A stretch of DNA of 64,000 bases from Phytoactinopolyspora limicola. GTDB lineage: Bacteria; Actinomycetota; Actinomycetes; Jiangellales; Jiangellaceae. Position 1 is the first letter of the stretch; every line of letters begins with the position of its first letter. Below, in pieces: positions 18,471 through 28,336 of the stretch. Both the position numbers and the translations under genes were made by a program. Location: the NCBI RefSeq assembly GCF_011320225.1, contig NZ_JAAOEN010000002.1:184574-248573 (forward strand), read 5' to 3'. The notes beneath the pieces are model-generated. The model did not search any database. It had not been told where the DNA came from and saw nothing but the letters and a program-made list of their open reading frames with translations.

Positions 18471-21400
18471 ATGCCATCGGCTGCCGACGACCCGACGGCG
18501 CAGCACACCTCAGCGGCACACCTCGACGGACCGGTCGCCGAGCTTCTGTTGCGGACCGGACGATTCTTCAGCCGTAGCGACGTCGGCGACCACCACCGCA
18601 CCGTGCACAAACACGGCGGCCGGGAGGGCGACGTCTTCTACCGCGACCGCTGGAGCCATGACAAGGTGGTGCGCTCCACTCACGGGGTGAACTGCACCGG
18701 CTCGTGCTCGTGGAAGGTCTACGTCAAAGACGGCATCATCACCTGGGAGAGTCAGGAGACCGACTACCCGAGTGTCGGCCCGGACCGCCCGGAGTACGAA
18801 CCCCGCGGGTGTCCTCGCGGCGCCGCCTTCTCCTGGTACACGTACTCACCCACCCGGGTGCGCTATCCGTATGCCCGGGGCGTCCTGGTGGAGATGTTCC
18901 GCGAGGCGAAAGCCCGGCTGGGCGATCCCGTGGACGCGTGGGCCGATATCCAGGCCGATCCGGAACGTCGCCGCCGTTACCAGAAGGCACGCGGCAAAGG
19001 CGGGCTGATCCGGATCAGCTGGGACGAAGCGGTCGAGATGATCGCCGCCGCCCACGTGCACGCGATCAAGACGTACGGCCCGGACCGCGTCGCCGGGTTC
19101 TCCCCCATTCCCGCGATGTCGATGGTCTCCCATGCCGCCGGTGCCCGGTTCATCGAGCTCATCGGTGGCGCGATGACGTCGTTCTACGACTGGTACGCCG
19201 ACTTGCCGGTGGCCTCACCTCAGGTCTTCGGCGACCAGACCGACGTTCCCGAGTCCGGCGACTGGTGGGACGCCTCGTACCTGGTGATGTGGGGCTCCAA
19301 CGTGCCGGTGACCCGCACCCCCGACGCGCACTGGATGGCTGAGGCGCGCTACCGGGGCACCAAGGTCATCGCGGTCTCCCCGGACTATGCGGACAACACC
19401 AAGTTCGCTGATGAATGGCTGCCGGCTCAGCCGGGCACCGACGGCGCGCTCGGCATGGCGATGGGCCACGTCATCTTGCGTGAGTTCTTTGCCGATCGCC
19501 AGGTCCCGGCATTCACCGACTACGTCCGTCAGTACACCGACCTACCGTTCCTGGTCACGCTGACCGAACGCGACGGCGCCTACGTACCGGGCAAGTTCGT
19601 CACGGCCGCGGATCTGGCGGCCGACGACGCGCGGGAGCCCGGCGAGGGTGATGAGTGGAAGACCGTCGTCCTCGACGAGCACACCGGCACACCGGTGGTG
19701 CCGAACGGGTCGATCGGGTTCCGGCACACCGAGTCCGGGATCGGGCGCTGGAACCTCGACCTGGACGACGTCCAGCCCCGGCTCACGCTGCACGGCGAAC
19801 CGGACAGCACCGGTGTTGAGCTGCTGCTCCCCCGGTTCGACGAACCCACCGGTCCCGCGGTGCTGCGCCGCGGCGTCCCTGCCCGCAGGCTGGGTGGGCG
19901 GCTGGTCACCACCGTGTTCGATCTGATGCTCGCGCAGTACGGTGTCGCCCGCGACGGCCTTCCCGGCGAGTGGCCCACCGGGTACGACGACCCGACACAT
20001 CCGTACACGCCGGCCTGGCAGGAAGAGATCACGTCGGTCAAGGCCGAGACCGCGGCCCGGATCGCCCGTGAGTTCGCCCAGAACGCCGAGGAGTCCGGCG
20101 GGCGCTCCATGGTGATCATGGGCGCTGGGATCTGTCAGTGGTTCCACGGTGACACCACCTACCGGTCCATCCTCGCCTTGCTGATGCTGACCGGCTGTAT
20201 GGGCCGCAACGGCGGCGGCTGGGCGCACTACGTCGGGCAGGAGAAGTGCCGTCCGTTCACCGGCTGGGCCACACTCGCCATGGGACTGGACTGGTCTCGC
20301 CCACCGCGGCAGATGATCGGCACCGCCTACTGGTACACCCACACCGATCAGTGGCGCTACGACGGATACCAGGCCAACGCGCTGGCCTCACCGCTGGCCG
20401 CCGGCCACTTCGATCGGATGCACACCGCCGACGTCGTCGCTCAGTCCGCCCGGATGGGCTGGATGCCGTCGTACCCGCAGTTCGACCGCAGCCCGCTCGA
20501 TCTGGTCGACGAGGCCGAGGCGGCCGGCGTGGACCCCAAGGAACACGTCGTGCGGCAGTTGCGCAGTGGTCAGCTGGGTTACGCCTGCGAGGATCCCGAC
20601 GCTCCGGAGAACTGGCCGCGGGTGCTCACGGTCTGGCGGGCCAACCTGCTGGGCTCGTCGTCGAAGGGCAACGAGTACTTCCTCCGGCACCTGCTGGGCA
20701 CGGACGCGAACCTGCGCGCCTCGCAGACCCCGGAGGATCGCCGCCCGCGCGACGTGACCTGGCGGGACGAGGCGCCGGAGGGCAAGCTCGATCTCCTGCT
20801 GTCGATGGACTTCCGGATGACCAGCACCACGCTGCTCTCCGACGTCGTGCTCCCCGCGGCCACCTGGTACGAGAAACATGACTTGTCCACCACGGACATG
20901 CACCCGTACATTCACGCGTTCACCCCAGCCATCGATCCGCCGTGGGAGACCCGCAGCGATTTCGACACGTTCTCCGGGATCGCCCGGGCGTTCAGCGCGC
21001 TGGCCGCCAAACACCTCGGGGTGCGCAAGGATCTGGTGGCCACCGCGCTCCAGCACGACACCCCCGGCGAGGTCGCCCAGCCCGGTGGCCTGGTGCGCGA
21101 CTGGCGCCGCGACGACGTCGACCCGGTTCCTGGTCAGTCCATGTGGGGCCTGGCCGTCGTCGAACGTGATTACGCGGCGATCGCGGACAAGATGGCCACC
21201 CTCGGCCCGCTGGTGGACAGTCTGGGCACCACGACCAAGGCCGTGACCATCAAACCGGATCGCGAGGTCTCGGAGCTCGCGGCGCTGGGTGGTGTCATGA
21301 ACGCACCTGGCTCTCCGGCCGACGGACGCCCCGCGCTCGACACCGACATCAAGATGGCCTCGGCCATCCTCGCGTTGTCCGGCACCACCAACGGCAGGCT

Positions 21401-22214
21401 AGCCACCGAAGGCTTCCGCGTTCTGGAGAAGCGGGTCGGCCGCCCGTTGCACCACCTGGCCGAAGGCGCCGAAGAGAAGCGGATCACCTTTCCGGACACC
21501 CAGGCCCGCCCGGTTCCGGTCATCACCAGTCCGGAGTGGTCCGGCAGCGAGACCGGCGGACGCCGGTACGCGCCGTTCACGGTCAACGTCGAAGAGCTCA
21601 AACCCTGGCACACCCTGACCGGGCGGATGCACTTCTTCCTCGACCACGATTGGCTGAGCGACCTCGGCGAGACACTTCCGGTGTTCCGGCCACCACTGGA
21701 CATGACCGCGCTCTTCGACGAGCCGGCTTTGGGCGACGGCAGCGGCACCGGAGTCACCGACCTCACCGTCAGATACCTGACCCCGCATTCGAAGTGGTCG
21801 ATCCACTCCGAATACCAGGACAACCTGCTCATGCTCAGCCTTTCCCGCGGCGGCCCGACGATGTGGATGAGCCCGGCCGACGCCGCCCGGATCGACGTGC
21901 GCGACAACGACTGGGTCGAGGCGGTCAACCGCAACGGCGTGGTGGTGTGCCGCGCCATCGTGTCCCACCGGATGCCGGCCGGGACGGTCTACGTCCACCA
22001 CGCCCAGGAACGCACCATCGACGTCCCCCTGACCGAGACCACCGGCAAACGCGGCGGCATCCACAACTCGCTGACCCGGCTGCTGGTCAAACCCACCCAT
22101 CTGATCGGCGGCTATGCACAGCTCTCCTTCGCCTTCAACTACCTCGGGCCCACCGGAAACCAGCGCGACGAGATCACCGTCGTACGCCGGCGCTCCCAGG
22201 AGGTGACCTACTGA
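18471..22214 (+). CDS. narG: Respiratory nitrate reductase, alpha subunit
   Basis: 1247 aa molybdopterin enzyme reducing nitrate to nitrite with quinol electrons via NarHI. Iron-sulfur FS0 ligands are HGVNCTGSCS (His71, Cys75, Cys79) and RGCPRGA (Cys114). The molybdenum ligand Asp is in SFYDWYADLP (about Asp240). No Tat-like twin Arg, as expected for a cytoplasm-facing NarG. GGAG precedes the ATG by 7 bases. Its TGA shares one base with the narH ATG. Confidence 0.98.
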   Translation: MPSAADDPTAQHTSAAHLDGPVAELLLRTGRFFSRSDVGDHHRTVHKHGGREGDVFYRDRWSHDKVVRSTHGVNCTGSCSWKVYVKDGIITWESQETDYPSVGPDRPEYEPRGCPRGAAFSWYTYSPTRVRYPYARGVLVEMFREAKARLGDPVDAWADIQADPERRRRYQKARGKGGLIRISWDEAVEMIAAAHVHAIKTYGPDRVAGFSPIPAMSMVSHAAGARFIELIGGAMTSFYDWYADLPVASPQVFGDQTDVPESGDWWDASYLVMWGSNVPVTRTPDAHWMAEARYRGTKVIAVSPDYADNTKFADEWLPAQPGTDGALGMAMGHVILREFFADRQVPAFTDYVRQYTDLPFLVTLTERDGAYVPGKFVTAADLAADDAREPGEGDEWKTVVLDEHTGTPVVPNGSIGFRHTESGIGRWNLDLDDVQPRLTLHGEPDSTGVELLLPRFDEPTGPAVLRRGVPARRLGGRLVTTVFDLMLAQYGVARDGLPGEWPTGYDDPTHPYTPAWQEEITSVKAETAARIAREFAQNAEESGGRSMVIMGAGICQWFHGDTTYRSILALLMLTGCMGRNGGGWAHYVGQEKCRPFTGWATLAMGLDWSRPPRQMIGTAYWYTHTDQWRYDGYQANALASPLAAGHFDRMHTADVVAQSARMGWMPSYPQFDRSPLDLVDEAEAAGVDPKEHVVRQLRSGQLGYACEDPDAPENWPRVLTVWRANLLGSSSKGNEYFLRHLLGTDANLRASQTPEDRRPRDVTWRDEAPEGKLDLLLSMDFRMTSTTLLSDVVLPAATWYEKHDLSTTDMHPYIHAFTPAIDPPWETRSDFDTFSGIARAFSALAAKHLGVRKDLVATALQHDTPGEVAQPGGLVRDWRRDDVDPVPGQSMWGLAVVERDYAAIADKMATLGPLVDSLGTTTKAVTIKPDREVSELAALGGVMNAPGSPADGRPALDTDIKMASAILALSGTTNGRLATEGFRVLEKRVGRPLHHLAEGAEEKRITFPDTQARPVPVITSPEWSGSETGGRRYAPFTVNVEELKPWHTLTGRMHFFLDHDWLSDLGETLPVFRPPLDMTALFDEPALGDGSGTGVTDLTVRYLTPHSKWSIHSEYQDNLLMLSLSRGGPTMWMSPADAARIDVRDNDWVEAVNRNGVVVCRAIVSHRMPAGTVYVHHAQERTIDVPLTETTGKRGGIHNSLTRLLVKPTHLIGGYAQLSFAFNYLGPTGNQRDEITVVRRRSQEVTY

Positions 22215-23947
22215 TGACCGTCGACGATCCGAACCACACGACCGGCGCCGGGGGTGCCGGCAGCCGCCCCATCGGACGGTGTATGGCGCAGGTGGCGATG
22301 GTGATGAACCTTGACAAATGCATCGGCTGCCACACCTGCTCGGTCACCTGCAAGCAGGCGTGGACCAACCGGCCGGGCACCGAATACGTGTGGTTCAACA
22401 ACGTCGAGACCCGGCCTGGCCAGGGGTATCCCCGCACTTACCAGGATCAGGAGCGTTGGCGCGGTGGATGGGAACGCGTCAATCGCCGGGGCCGTGGCCG
22501 ACTGCGGCTCAAGGGCGGTGGTCGGCTGCGGAAACTCTTCACGATCTTCTCCAACCCGAAGATGCCGTCGATCCAGGACTACTACGAGCCCTGGACCTAC
22601 GACTACGAAACGCTGATCAACGCTCCGCTCAGCGACCAAATGCCGGTTGCCCAGCCCCGCAGCCTGATCAGCGGCGACCCCATGAAGATCGAATGGTCGG
22701 CCAACTGGGACGACAACCTGGCCGGGGGCCCGGACCTCGTCGCCGACGATCCGGTCTTGAAGAAGATCTCCGATGACGTAAAGCTCGAGTTCGAGCAGAC
22801 CTTCATGTTCTACCTGCCGCGCATCTGCGAGCACTGCATCAACCCGTCCTGTGTCGCATCCTGTCCGTCCGGCGCGATGTACAAACGCAGCGAGGACGGC
22901 ATAGTGCTCGTCGACCAGGACCGGTGCCGCGGCTGGCGGATGTGTGTCTCGGGCTGCCCCTACAAGAAGGTCTACTTCAACCACCGCACCGGCAAAGCCG
23001 AGAAATGCACGCTGTGTTACCCGCGGATCGAGGTGGGCCTGCCCACGGTCTGCTCGGAGACCTGCGTGGGGCGGCTGCGTTACCTCGGGCTGATCCTGTA
23101 CGACGCCGACCGGGTACTCGAAGCGGCGTCCGTCGAGGACCCGAAAGACCTGTACGAGGCGCAACTCGACATCATGCTCGATCCGCACGATCCCGCCGTG
23201 ATCGAGGCCGCCCGTCGGGACGGCATCGCCGACGACTGGATCACCGCGGCGCAGCGCTCACCTGTGTACAAACTCGCCAAGGACTACCGGGTCGCACTGC
23301 CCCTGCACCCGGAATACCGGACCATGCCCATGGTCTGGTACATCCCGCCGCTGTCGCCCGTGGTGGACCGGATCCGCGACACCGGACACGACGCCGAAGA
23401 CGCGGGCAATCTCTTCGGCGCCATCGAGGCGCTGCGTATCCCCATTTCGTACCTGGCCGAACTCTTCACCGCGGGCGATCCGGCGCCCGTCGACGCCGTG
23501 CTCCGCAAGCTGGCCGCGATGCGCTCCTACATGCGGGACGTCAACCTCGGCAAGGACACCCGTCCGGAGATCCCGGCCAACGTCGGCATGACCGAAGAAT
23601 CCCTGCACGCGATGTACCGGCTGCTGGCGATCGCCAAGTACGAAGACCGCTACGTGATCCCCGCCGCCCACCAGGAGACCGGCCGCCAACTCGAGGAGTT
23701 GAGCTGTTCGTTGGACTACGACGGCGGGCCGGGCATGTACGTCACGGGGTCCGGACCGTTCGGCGAGGCATCCGGGCAACCCTCACCGGTCTCGGTCGAG
23801 ACCTTCCATGCGCTGCGGGTCCGGCAGACCACGGACACACCCGCCGGGCCGGACAACAAAGACCAACGGCTCAACCTGCTCAACTGGGACGGCCAGGGGC
23901 GCCCAGAGGGCCTGTTCCCAGACAACGAGGAGCGCCGCGATGGCTGA
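22214..23947 (+). CDS. narH: Respiratory nitrate reductase, beta subunit
   Basis: 577 aa iron-sulfur subunit that wires NarI haems to NarG. Four cysteine groups are present: CIGCHTCSVTC (Cys36-Cys46), CEHCINPSCVASC, CRGWRMCVSGC, where a Trp replaces a Cys as in NarH for the [3Fe-4S] cluster, and CTLCYPRIE...CSETC. ATG overlaps the narG stop; a longer open frame upstream is inside narG. Confidence 0.98.
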   Translation: MTVDDPNHTTGAGGAGSRPIGRCMAQVAMVMNLDKCIGCHTCSVTCKQAWTNRPGTEYVWFNNVETRPGQGYPRTYQDQERWRGGWERVNRRGRGRLRLKGGGRLRKLFTIFSNPKMPSIQDYYEPWTYDYETLINAPLSDQMPVAQPRSLISGDPMKIEWSANWDDNLAGGPDLVADDPVLKKISDDVKLEFEQTFMFYLPRICEHCINPSCVASCPSGAMYKRSEDGIVLVDQDRCRGWRMCVSGCPYKKVYFNHRTGKAEKCTLCYPRIEVGLPTVCSETCVGRLRYLGLILYDADRVLEAASVEDPKDLYEAQLDIMLDPHDPAVIEAARRDGIADDWITAAQRSPVYKLAKDYRVALPLHPEYRTMPMVWYIPPLSPVVDRIRDTGHDAEDAGNLFGAIEALRIPISYLAELFTAGDPAPVDAVLRKLAAMRSYMRDVNLGKDTRPEIPANVGMTEESLHAMYRLLAIAKYEDRYVIPAAHQETGRQLEELSCSLDYDGGPGMYVTGSGPFGEASGQPSPVSVETFHALRVRQTTDTPAGPDNKDQRLNLLNWDGQGRPEGLFPDNEERRDG

Positions 23948-24560
23948 GCGATCCGGATATCAAGGCTCCGCTGCGGCACGGCAGGTCGCGTCGTTGCTGC
24001 TCGCCTACCCCGACGAAAGCCTGCTGGCCCGGCTCGACCTCCTGCAGGAAGCCGTCGCGGGTCTTCCGGCCCGACTGAAGGGGCCGCTCACCACCACCCT
24101 CGACTATGTACACGCCACCCCGCTGGGTGACCAGCAACGGAGCTACGTCACCACGTTCGACCTGCGGAAGAAGTGCTGCCTGTACCTGAGCTGGTGGGTG
24201 CATGGCGACACCCGCAACCGCGGTCACGCGCTCGTCGCGTTCAAGGCGGCCTTTCGTGAGGCCGGGGCACTACCGCCCGGCGATGAACTGCCCGACCACC
24301 TAGCCGTTGTCCTCGAGTTCGCGGCGACGATCGATCCCGCTGGTGGAGAACGGCTACTGACCGAGCACCGGCCGGGCCTCGAGCTCCTCCGGCAAGCACT
24401 GCACAAGGCCGAATCCCCGTACGCGGGTGTTCTCGACGCCGTGTGCGCCACCCTGCCCGGCCCAGCCAGCGATGCCGTTGCCGCCGCCCGCCGGATCGCC
24501 GCCACCGGCCCGCCGACTGAATTGGTGGGGCTAGAACCCTACCGGATGGTCAATCGATGA
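23940..24560 (+). CDS. narJ: Nitrate reductase assembly chaperone
   Basis: 206 aa TorD/NarJ-family chaperone for molybdenum cofactor insertion into NarG. Seen: LLLAYPDESLL, YVTTFDLRKKCCLYLSWW (the NarJ signature) and GDTRNRG. The ATG at 23940 overlaps the end of narH by 8 bases and has GAGGAG 7 bases before. The open frame to 23808 is shadow sequence within narH. Confidence 0.96.
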   Translation: MAERSGYQGSAAARQVASLLLAYPDESLLARLDLLQEAVAGLPARLKGPLTTTLDYVHATPLGDQQRSYVTTFDLRKKCCLYLSWWVHGDTRNRGHALVAFKAAFREAGALPPGDELPDHLAVVLEFAATIDPAGGERLLTEHRPGLELLRQALHKAESPYAGVLDAVCATLPGPASDAVAAARRIAATGPPTELVGLEPYRMVNR

Positions 24561-25270
24561 ACACGTTGTTGTGGACCGCCCTGCCCTACGTCACCCTCGC
24601 CCTGCTCGTCGGTGGCACCGCCTGGCGTTATCGTTACGACAAGTTCGGCTGGACCACCCGCTCGTCGCAGCTGTACGAGAGCCGGCTGCTGCGGATCGGC
24701 AGTCCACTGTTCCACTTCGGGCTGCTAGTGGTGATCATCGGGCACATCATCGGGCTGGTCATCCCGGAGTCCTGGACCGACGCCATCGGCGTCAGCCACG
24801 ACGCTTACCACATCCAAGCGCTGGTGCTCGGCGCCATCGCGGGGTTCAGCACCCTGACCGGCATCGCCATCTTGATCTACCGGCGCCGCACTACTGGACC
24901 AGTGTTCATGGCGACCACTAGGAACGACAAGGCGATGTACGTCGTGTTGGTGGCCGCTATCGTCACCGGCCTGGCGACGACCTTGATCGGCGCCGGAGTG
25001 GTGGGCGAGGAACACAACTACCGCGAGACCGTCTCCGTCTGGTTCCGGTCGCTCTTCACGCTCAACCCTGATGTCGACGCCATGGCCGCCGCACCGGCGT
25101 CGTTCCAGATCCATACCCTGGCCGGACTGCTGCTCATCGTTTCCATACCGTTCACGAGGCTGGTCCACGCCTTCAGCGCACCCGTCGGATACCTGTTCCG
25201 GCCCTACATCGTCTACCGCAGCCGCGACGCCGGACGCCCCCGGTCCCGCTCCGGCTCCTCGCGCCACTGA
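24557..25270 (+). CDS. narI: Respiratory nitrate reductase, gamma subunit (cytochrome b)
   Basis: 237 aa, five hydrophobic helices, dihaem cytochrome b that oxidises quinol at the membrane. Conserved histidines for haem occur in FHFGLLVVIIGHIIG and in the QIHTLAGLLL/LVHAFSAP helices. Also RYRYDKFGWTTRSSQLYE on the cytoplasmic edge. ATG overlaps the narJ stop (ATGA). Last gene of narGHJI; no clear terminator before the convergent gene. Confidence 0.97.
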   Translation: MNTLLWTALPYVTLALLVGGTAWRYRYDKFGWTTRSSQLYESRLLRIGSPLFHFGLLVVIIGHIIGLVIPESWTDAIGVSHDAYHIQALVLGAIAGFSTLTGIAILIYRRRTTGPVFMATTRNDKAMYVVLVAAIVTGLATTLIGAGVVGEEHNYRETVSVWFRSLFTLNPDVDAMAAAPASFQIHTLAGLLLIVSIPFTRLVHAFSAPVGYLFRPYIVYRSRDAGRPRSRSGSSRH

Positions 25271-25316
25271 ACGTTGGCCCCAGTGTTTGGGCCCAGACCA
25301 TGGGGTGGTCCGACGA

Positions 25317-26366
25317 TCACCGGGCCGCGACCGTCGCCGACAACGCGGGGAGTTCGACCCACGTATTTCCGGGCAACAGCGCTAGCTCGGTCCCGCTGTC
25401 GGTTCGGAACTCGAATGGATCGTTGGCTCCGCCCTTCGTCCATGTACCCGTCACCGAGAAGCCTTCGGAAAAGGCAATGAACGTGCCGGAGCCACCGACG
25501 AGTTGCAGCACCGGCACCGCAGCGCCGTGGCCGTCGACCAGTTTGTCGACGACGGACTCGACCTGAATGACCACCACGTTGGTAGCGCTAATCTGCGTGC
25601 CGTCCGCCATCACGTGCGGACCCCACGGTTGTGCCCGCGAATAGCGCCCGCTCGCCGCGTCGTATCTCCACCCCACCACCCATGCGCCTGCGTACGGAAT
25701 CTCGATCGAAGCCCCTGGGCCAGCGGCTTGTTCAGCTGACGTGGGCTCGGCTCCGCCGGCGTAGGCGAAGTACGGTGCGGGCGGTTCGGCGCGATCGGAT
25801 GCGTCGAGCAGTATGGCGGGCCGGGCGAACACGTGGTCCGGCCTCGGGCGGGCGGGATCGAGGACATACGCCCCGGTTCCGCTCATCCGCGAGGTGCCCA
25901 GGTTGTCCCAGTCCGCCACGCTGTCGGTGTACTCGACCACCCAACCGGCGCCCATCGTGTTGGCGAAGACCGGGGACAGCGGACCGAGCAACGCGGCGTC
26001 CGCCGGACGGACCGATCGCACAGGTCCAACGCTGGCGGGCAGATCGGAGTGGAAAACCGCCGCCAGCCGGAGATACGCCTCGCCAATCGGCTGCGCGAAC
26101 ACGATGTCCGCGCGGTCTACACCGACCTGCGGGTGGGCCTGACGAACGTCAGACACCTTGATCGCGACAGCGGGACGCTCGAGAACTACGGGGTCGTCGA
26201 CAGGCAGGCCGGTGAGAGGGGCAACCGATCCCGGTGTCGCCACCTGCAGATCATCCGGCGACCTGGGGTCATCGGCGCGCAGCGCCAGGACGGTGAGCAA
26301 TGCGAGCGCCGCCAGCGCCACGGCGGCGGTCATCGTCACGGCTAGTGTCCGCTGGTTGCGTTTCAT
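25317..26366 (-). CDS. DUF3048 (YerB-like) exported protein
   Basis: 349 aa with an N-terminal signal/anchor (about residues 8-30, Ala/Leu-rich, no lipobox Cys). The body has the DUF3048 pattern: LTGLP, RPAVAIKVSD, ADIVFAQPI-GE-LRLAAVFHSDLP-VGPVRSVRPAD near residues 80-120, and a C-terminal part with VVVIQV and FRTDSG. Function is unknown; YerB-like proteins act outside the membrane. Convergent with narI. Confidence 0.85.
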   Translation of the reverse strand: MKRNQRTLAVTMTAAVALAALALLTVLALRADDPRSPDDLQVATPGSVAPLTGLPVDDPVVLERPAVAIKVSDVRQAHPQVGVDRADIVFAQPIGEAYLRLAAVFHSDLPASVGPVRSVRPADAALLGPLSPVFANTMGAGWVVEYTDSVADWDNLGTSRMSGTGAYVLDPARPRPDHVFARPAILLDASDRAEPPAPYFAYAGGAEPTSAEQAAGPGASIEIPYAGAWVVGWRYDAASGRYSRAQPWGPHVMADGTQISATNVVVIQVESVVDKLVDGHGAAVPVLQLVGGSGTFIAFSEGFSVTGTWTKGGANDPFEFRTDSGTELALLPGNTWVELPALSATVAAR

Positions 26367-26529
26367 GTCGACGCCTACTCTCCAACGAGCGGCCTACATC
26401 CTCATTGTGCTTCGCCGCCGACATAGATCCGAGAGGCGAAGTACCCGAGCGCCGCGCTGGTGGTACGTCCCCTGTACTTGTGTAGCGCGTTTTGACACAC
26501 CGCGAGACTGTCAGTGGCGAGCCATAGAA

Positions 26530-26545
26530 TCGAACTCATGTTCGA
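26530..26545 (+). promoter_or_regulatory. SOS box (LexA site) overlapping the start codon of the 13E12-type gene
   Basis: TCGAACTCATGTTCGA is a perfect match to the mycobacterial-type LexA site TCGAAC(N4)GTTCGA. The ATG at 26538 lies inside the spacer/right half and the right half-site encodes the N-terminal Met-Phe-Asp. A TAGAAT hexamer at 26525-26530 is 7 bases before this ATG, as in a leaderless promoter, so LexA would cover both -10 and start. Confidence 0.85.
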
Positions 26546-28223
26546 TAACGGTGTCATTGGCGGGCTTGGAGCCCATCCGGTAGCGGATGTGCTCGATGCC
26601 GCCGACGCCGTGTTCGAGCAGGGGCAGGCGGTTCAGGCCGACTCGCTCGGCGATGACGAACTTGCCGAAGCACTCGCGCGGGCTCATGGGCTAGCGGCGA
26701 AGCAGGCCGAATTGTTCTTGCGGCTGCTGGCCGAGGCAGACACCCGGGACCTGGGTCGTCGCCGTGGCGCCTCGTCCACCCCGGCGTGGATACGAGACCT
26801 GCTCAACATGCGCCCAGGCACGGCAAAGTCGTCTGTGGATCTCGCCCATCGGCTCAGCCCACCGGTTCCGGTGGAAGATTTCGCTGCCAACCCTGCGGCG
26901 GGCGCCAAGGCCCCACGGTCGATGCCGGCCACGCAGGCCGCGCTCGTCGCGGGTGAGGTATCGACCGATCACGCGATGGTCATCTCTAGGACGATGGCTC
27001 AGCTGCCGCCGGATGTCACCGCTGAGGACGCCACCCTGGCGGAGGAAGACCTCGCCGCGTTCGCGAAGGAACATGACCCGGCCACCCTGCAACGCCTGGC
27101 CACCCACCTGCTGCACGTGCTGGCCGGGGAGAGCCTGGAAGAGCGTGAAGAACGCGCTCGGCGTCAGAGGCGGCTGCGGCTGGTCGATCTCGGCGACGGC
27201 ACAGTACGCATCAGCGGATTGCTCTCGAACGAAGACGCGGCGACGGTGCGCACCGCACTCGACCCGCTCGCGGCACCCCAACCAACTGCCGACGGAGAAC
27301 GCGACCCCCGGGCCGCCGAGCAACGTCATGCCGACGCTCTGGTCGAGCTCTGCCGCCGCTTTCTCGGCCGCGGTGACCTGCCCACTCGGCACGGCCACCC
27401 CACTCAGCTGCTCCTGCTGGCCAACCTCACCACTCTGCTGCACCAGCAGGCCGCCGCGGAGGGCCAAGGCGACCACCAAACATGCGGCCACGCCAACGGC
27501 AGCGACGTGGGAGGCCGCACCACTAGCAGCAGCACCGCGGGAGGCCGCACCACTAGCAGCAGCACCGCGGAGGGCCACACCGGCGAGCGCAACTCCCCCG
27601 GAGGTGACTTCCCCTGCGGTCGCACCACTGCGAGGGGACCTCACCAGCCGGGAGACGTCCACGACGGCAGCGACGTGGACCGTGGCTCAAGCGTGCATTT
27701 CGTGGACTTCGACGCATCCCGCGGCCATGAGCCGCGGCGCTGGCTGCAGGACACCTGGGCTCGCCGCTTCGGGGTCGCCCCCGCCGAGCTCACCTGGGGT
27801 GGCCCCGTCTCCACCGGCACCGCTCGTAGGCTCGCCTGCGACGCCGCAGTCACCGCTGTTCTGGTCGACCAACACGGCGTCCCCTTACGCGTCGGGCGTG
27901 CTGAACGTAGCGTCACTGCGGGGATCTGGACCGCTCTCGTGGCACGCGACCGCGGTTGCGTCTTCCCTGCCTGCACACGGCCACCGGAGTGGTGCCATGC
28001 CCACCACATCAAACACTGGGCCGATGGTGGCGATACCGACGTCGAGAACCTCGTCCTGCTCTGTGGACATCACCACCGCGTCATCCACCACGGCGGCTGG
28101 GACGTCCGTCTCGGCGTCCACGGGCATCCTGAGTTCCTGCCACCCGCGTGGATAGACGCAACTCGTACACCGCGGCGAAATACCAGGCCGCGGCACCATC
28201 AACAGCCGCCACCCGCCACGTAA
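26538..28223 (+). CDS. DUF222/HNH endonuclease-domain protein (13E12 repeat family), SOS-regulated
   Basis: 561 aa from the ATG at 26538. The N-terminal DUF222 region runs to about residue 330; then a low-complexity Gly/Ser/Thr/His linker containing a 10-residue exact duplication; then an HNH nuclease module at about residues 455-530 with CVFPACTRPPEWCHAHHIKHWADGG and NLVLLCGHHHR. Members are abundant in actinobacteria and several are LexA-controlled, but the cellular role is unknown. GTG 26514 is an alternative start, less likely because the SOS box would then be inside the gene. Confidence 0.9.
   Translation: MFDNGVIGGLGAHPVADVLDAADAVFEQGQAVQADSLGDDELAEALARAHGLAAKQAELFLRLLAEADTRDLGRRRGASSTPAWIRDLLNMRPGTAKSSVDLAHRLSPPVPVEDFAANPAAGAKAPRSMPATQAALVAGEVSTDHAMVISRTMAQLPPDVTAEDATLAEEDLAAFAKEHDPATLQRLATHLLHVLAGESLEEREERARRQRRLRLVDLGDGTVRISGLLSNEDAATVRTALDPLAAPQPTADGERDPRAAEQRHADALVELCRRFLGRGDLPTRHGHPTQLLLLANLTTLLHQQAAAEGQGDHQTCGHANGSDVGGRTTSSSTAGGRTTSSSTAEGHTGERNSPGGDFPCGRTTARGPHQPGDVHDGSDVDRGSSVHFVDFDASRGHEPRRWLQDTWARRFGVAPAELTWGGPVSTGTARRLACDAAVTAVLVDQHGVPLRVGRAERSVTAGIWTALVARDRGCVFPACTRPPEWCHAHHIKHWADGGDTDVENLVLLCGHHHRVIHHGGWDVRLGVHGHPEFLPPAWIDATRTPRRNTRPRHHQQPPPAT
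27511..27570 (+). repeat. Exact 30-bp tandem duplication inside the 13E12 gene
   Basis: Two identical adjacent 30-base units (27511-27540 and 27541-27570), in frame, encoding GRTTSSSTAG twice in the linker. A recent slippage event is likely; a degenerate third unit follows. Confidence 0.9.
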
Positions 28224-28336
28224 CCACCGGTCCCTACAACGCGCCACCGCACCGTGCTCTCCACTACGGGCAGCGCGTTACCCGCGTGCCGCCACCACAC
28301 GCTTCGGTGAACCGCGGCGGGAGAGACGTCCGCGGA

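Noticed and set aside
26492..26497. TTGACA as the -35 element of the 13E12 gene
   Set aside because: It is 27 bases from the TAGAAT hexamer, too far for a normal promoter pair.
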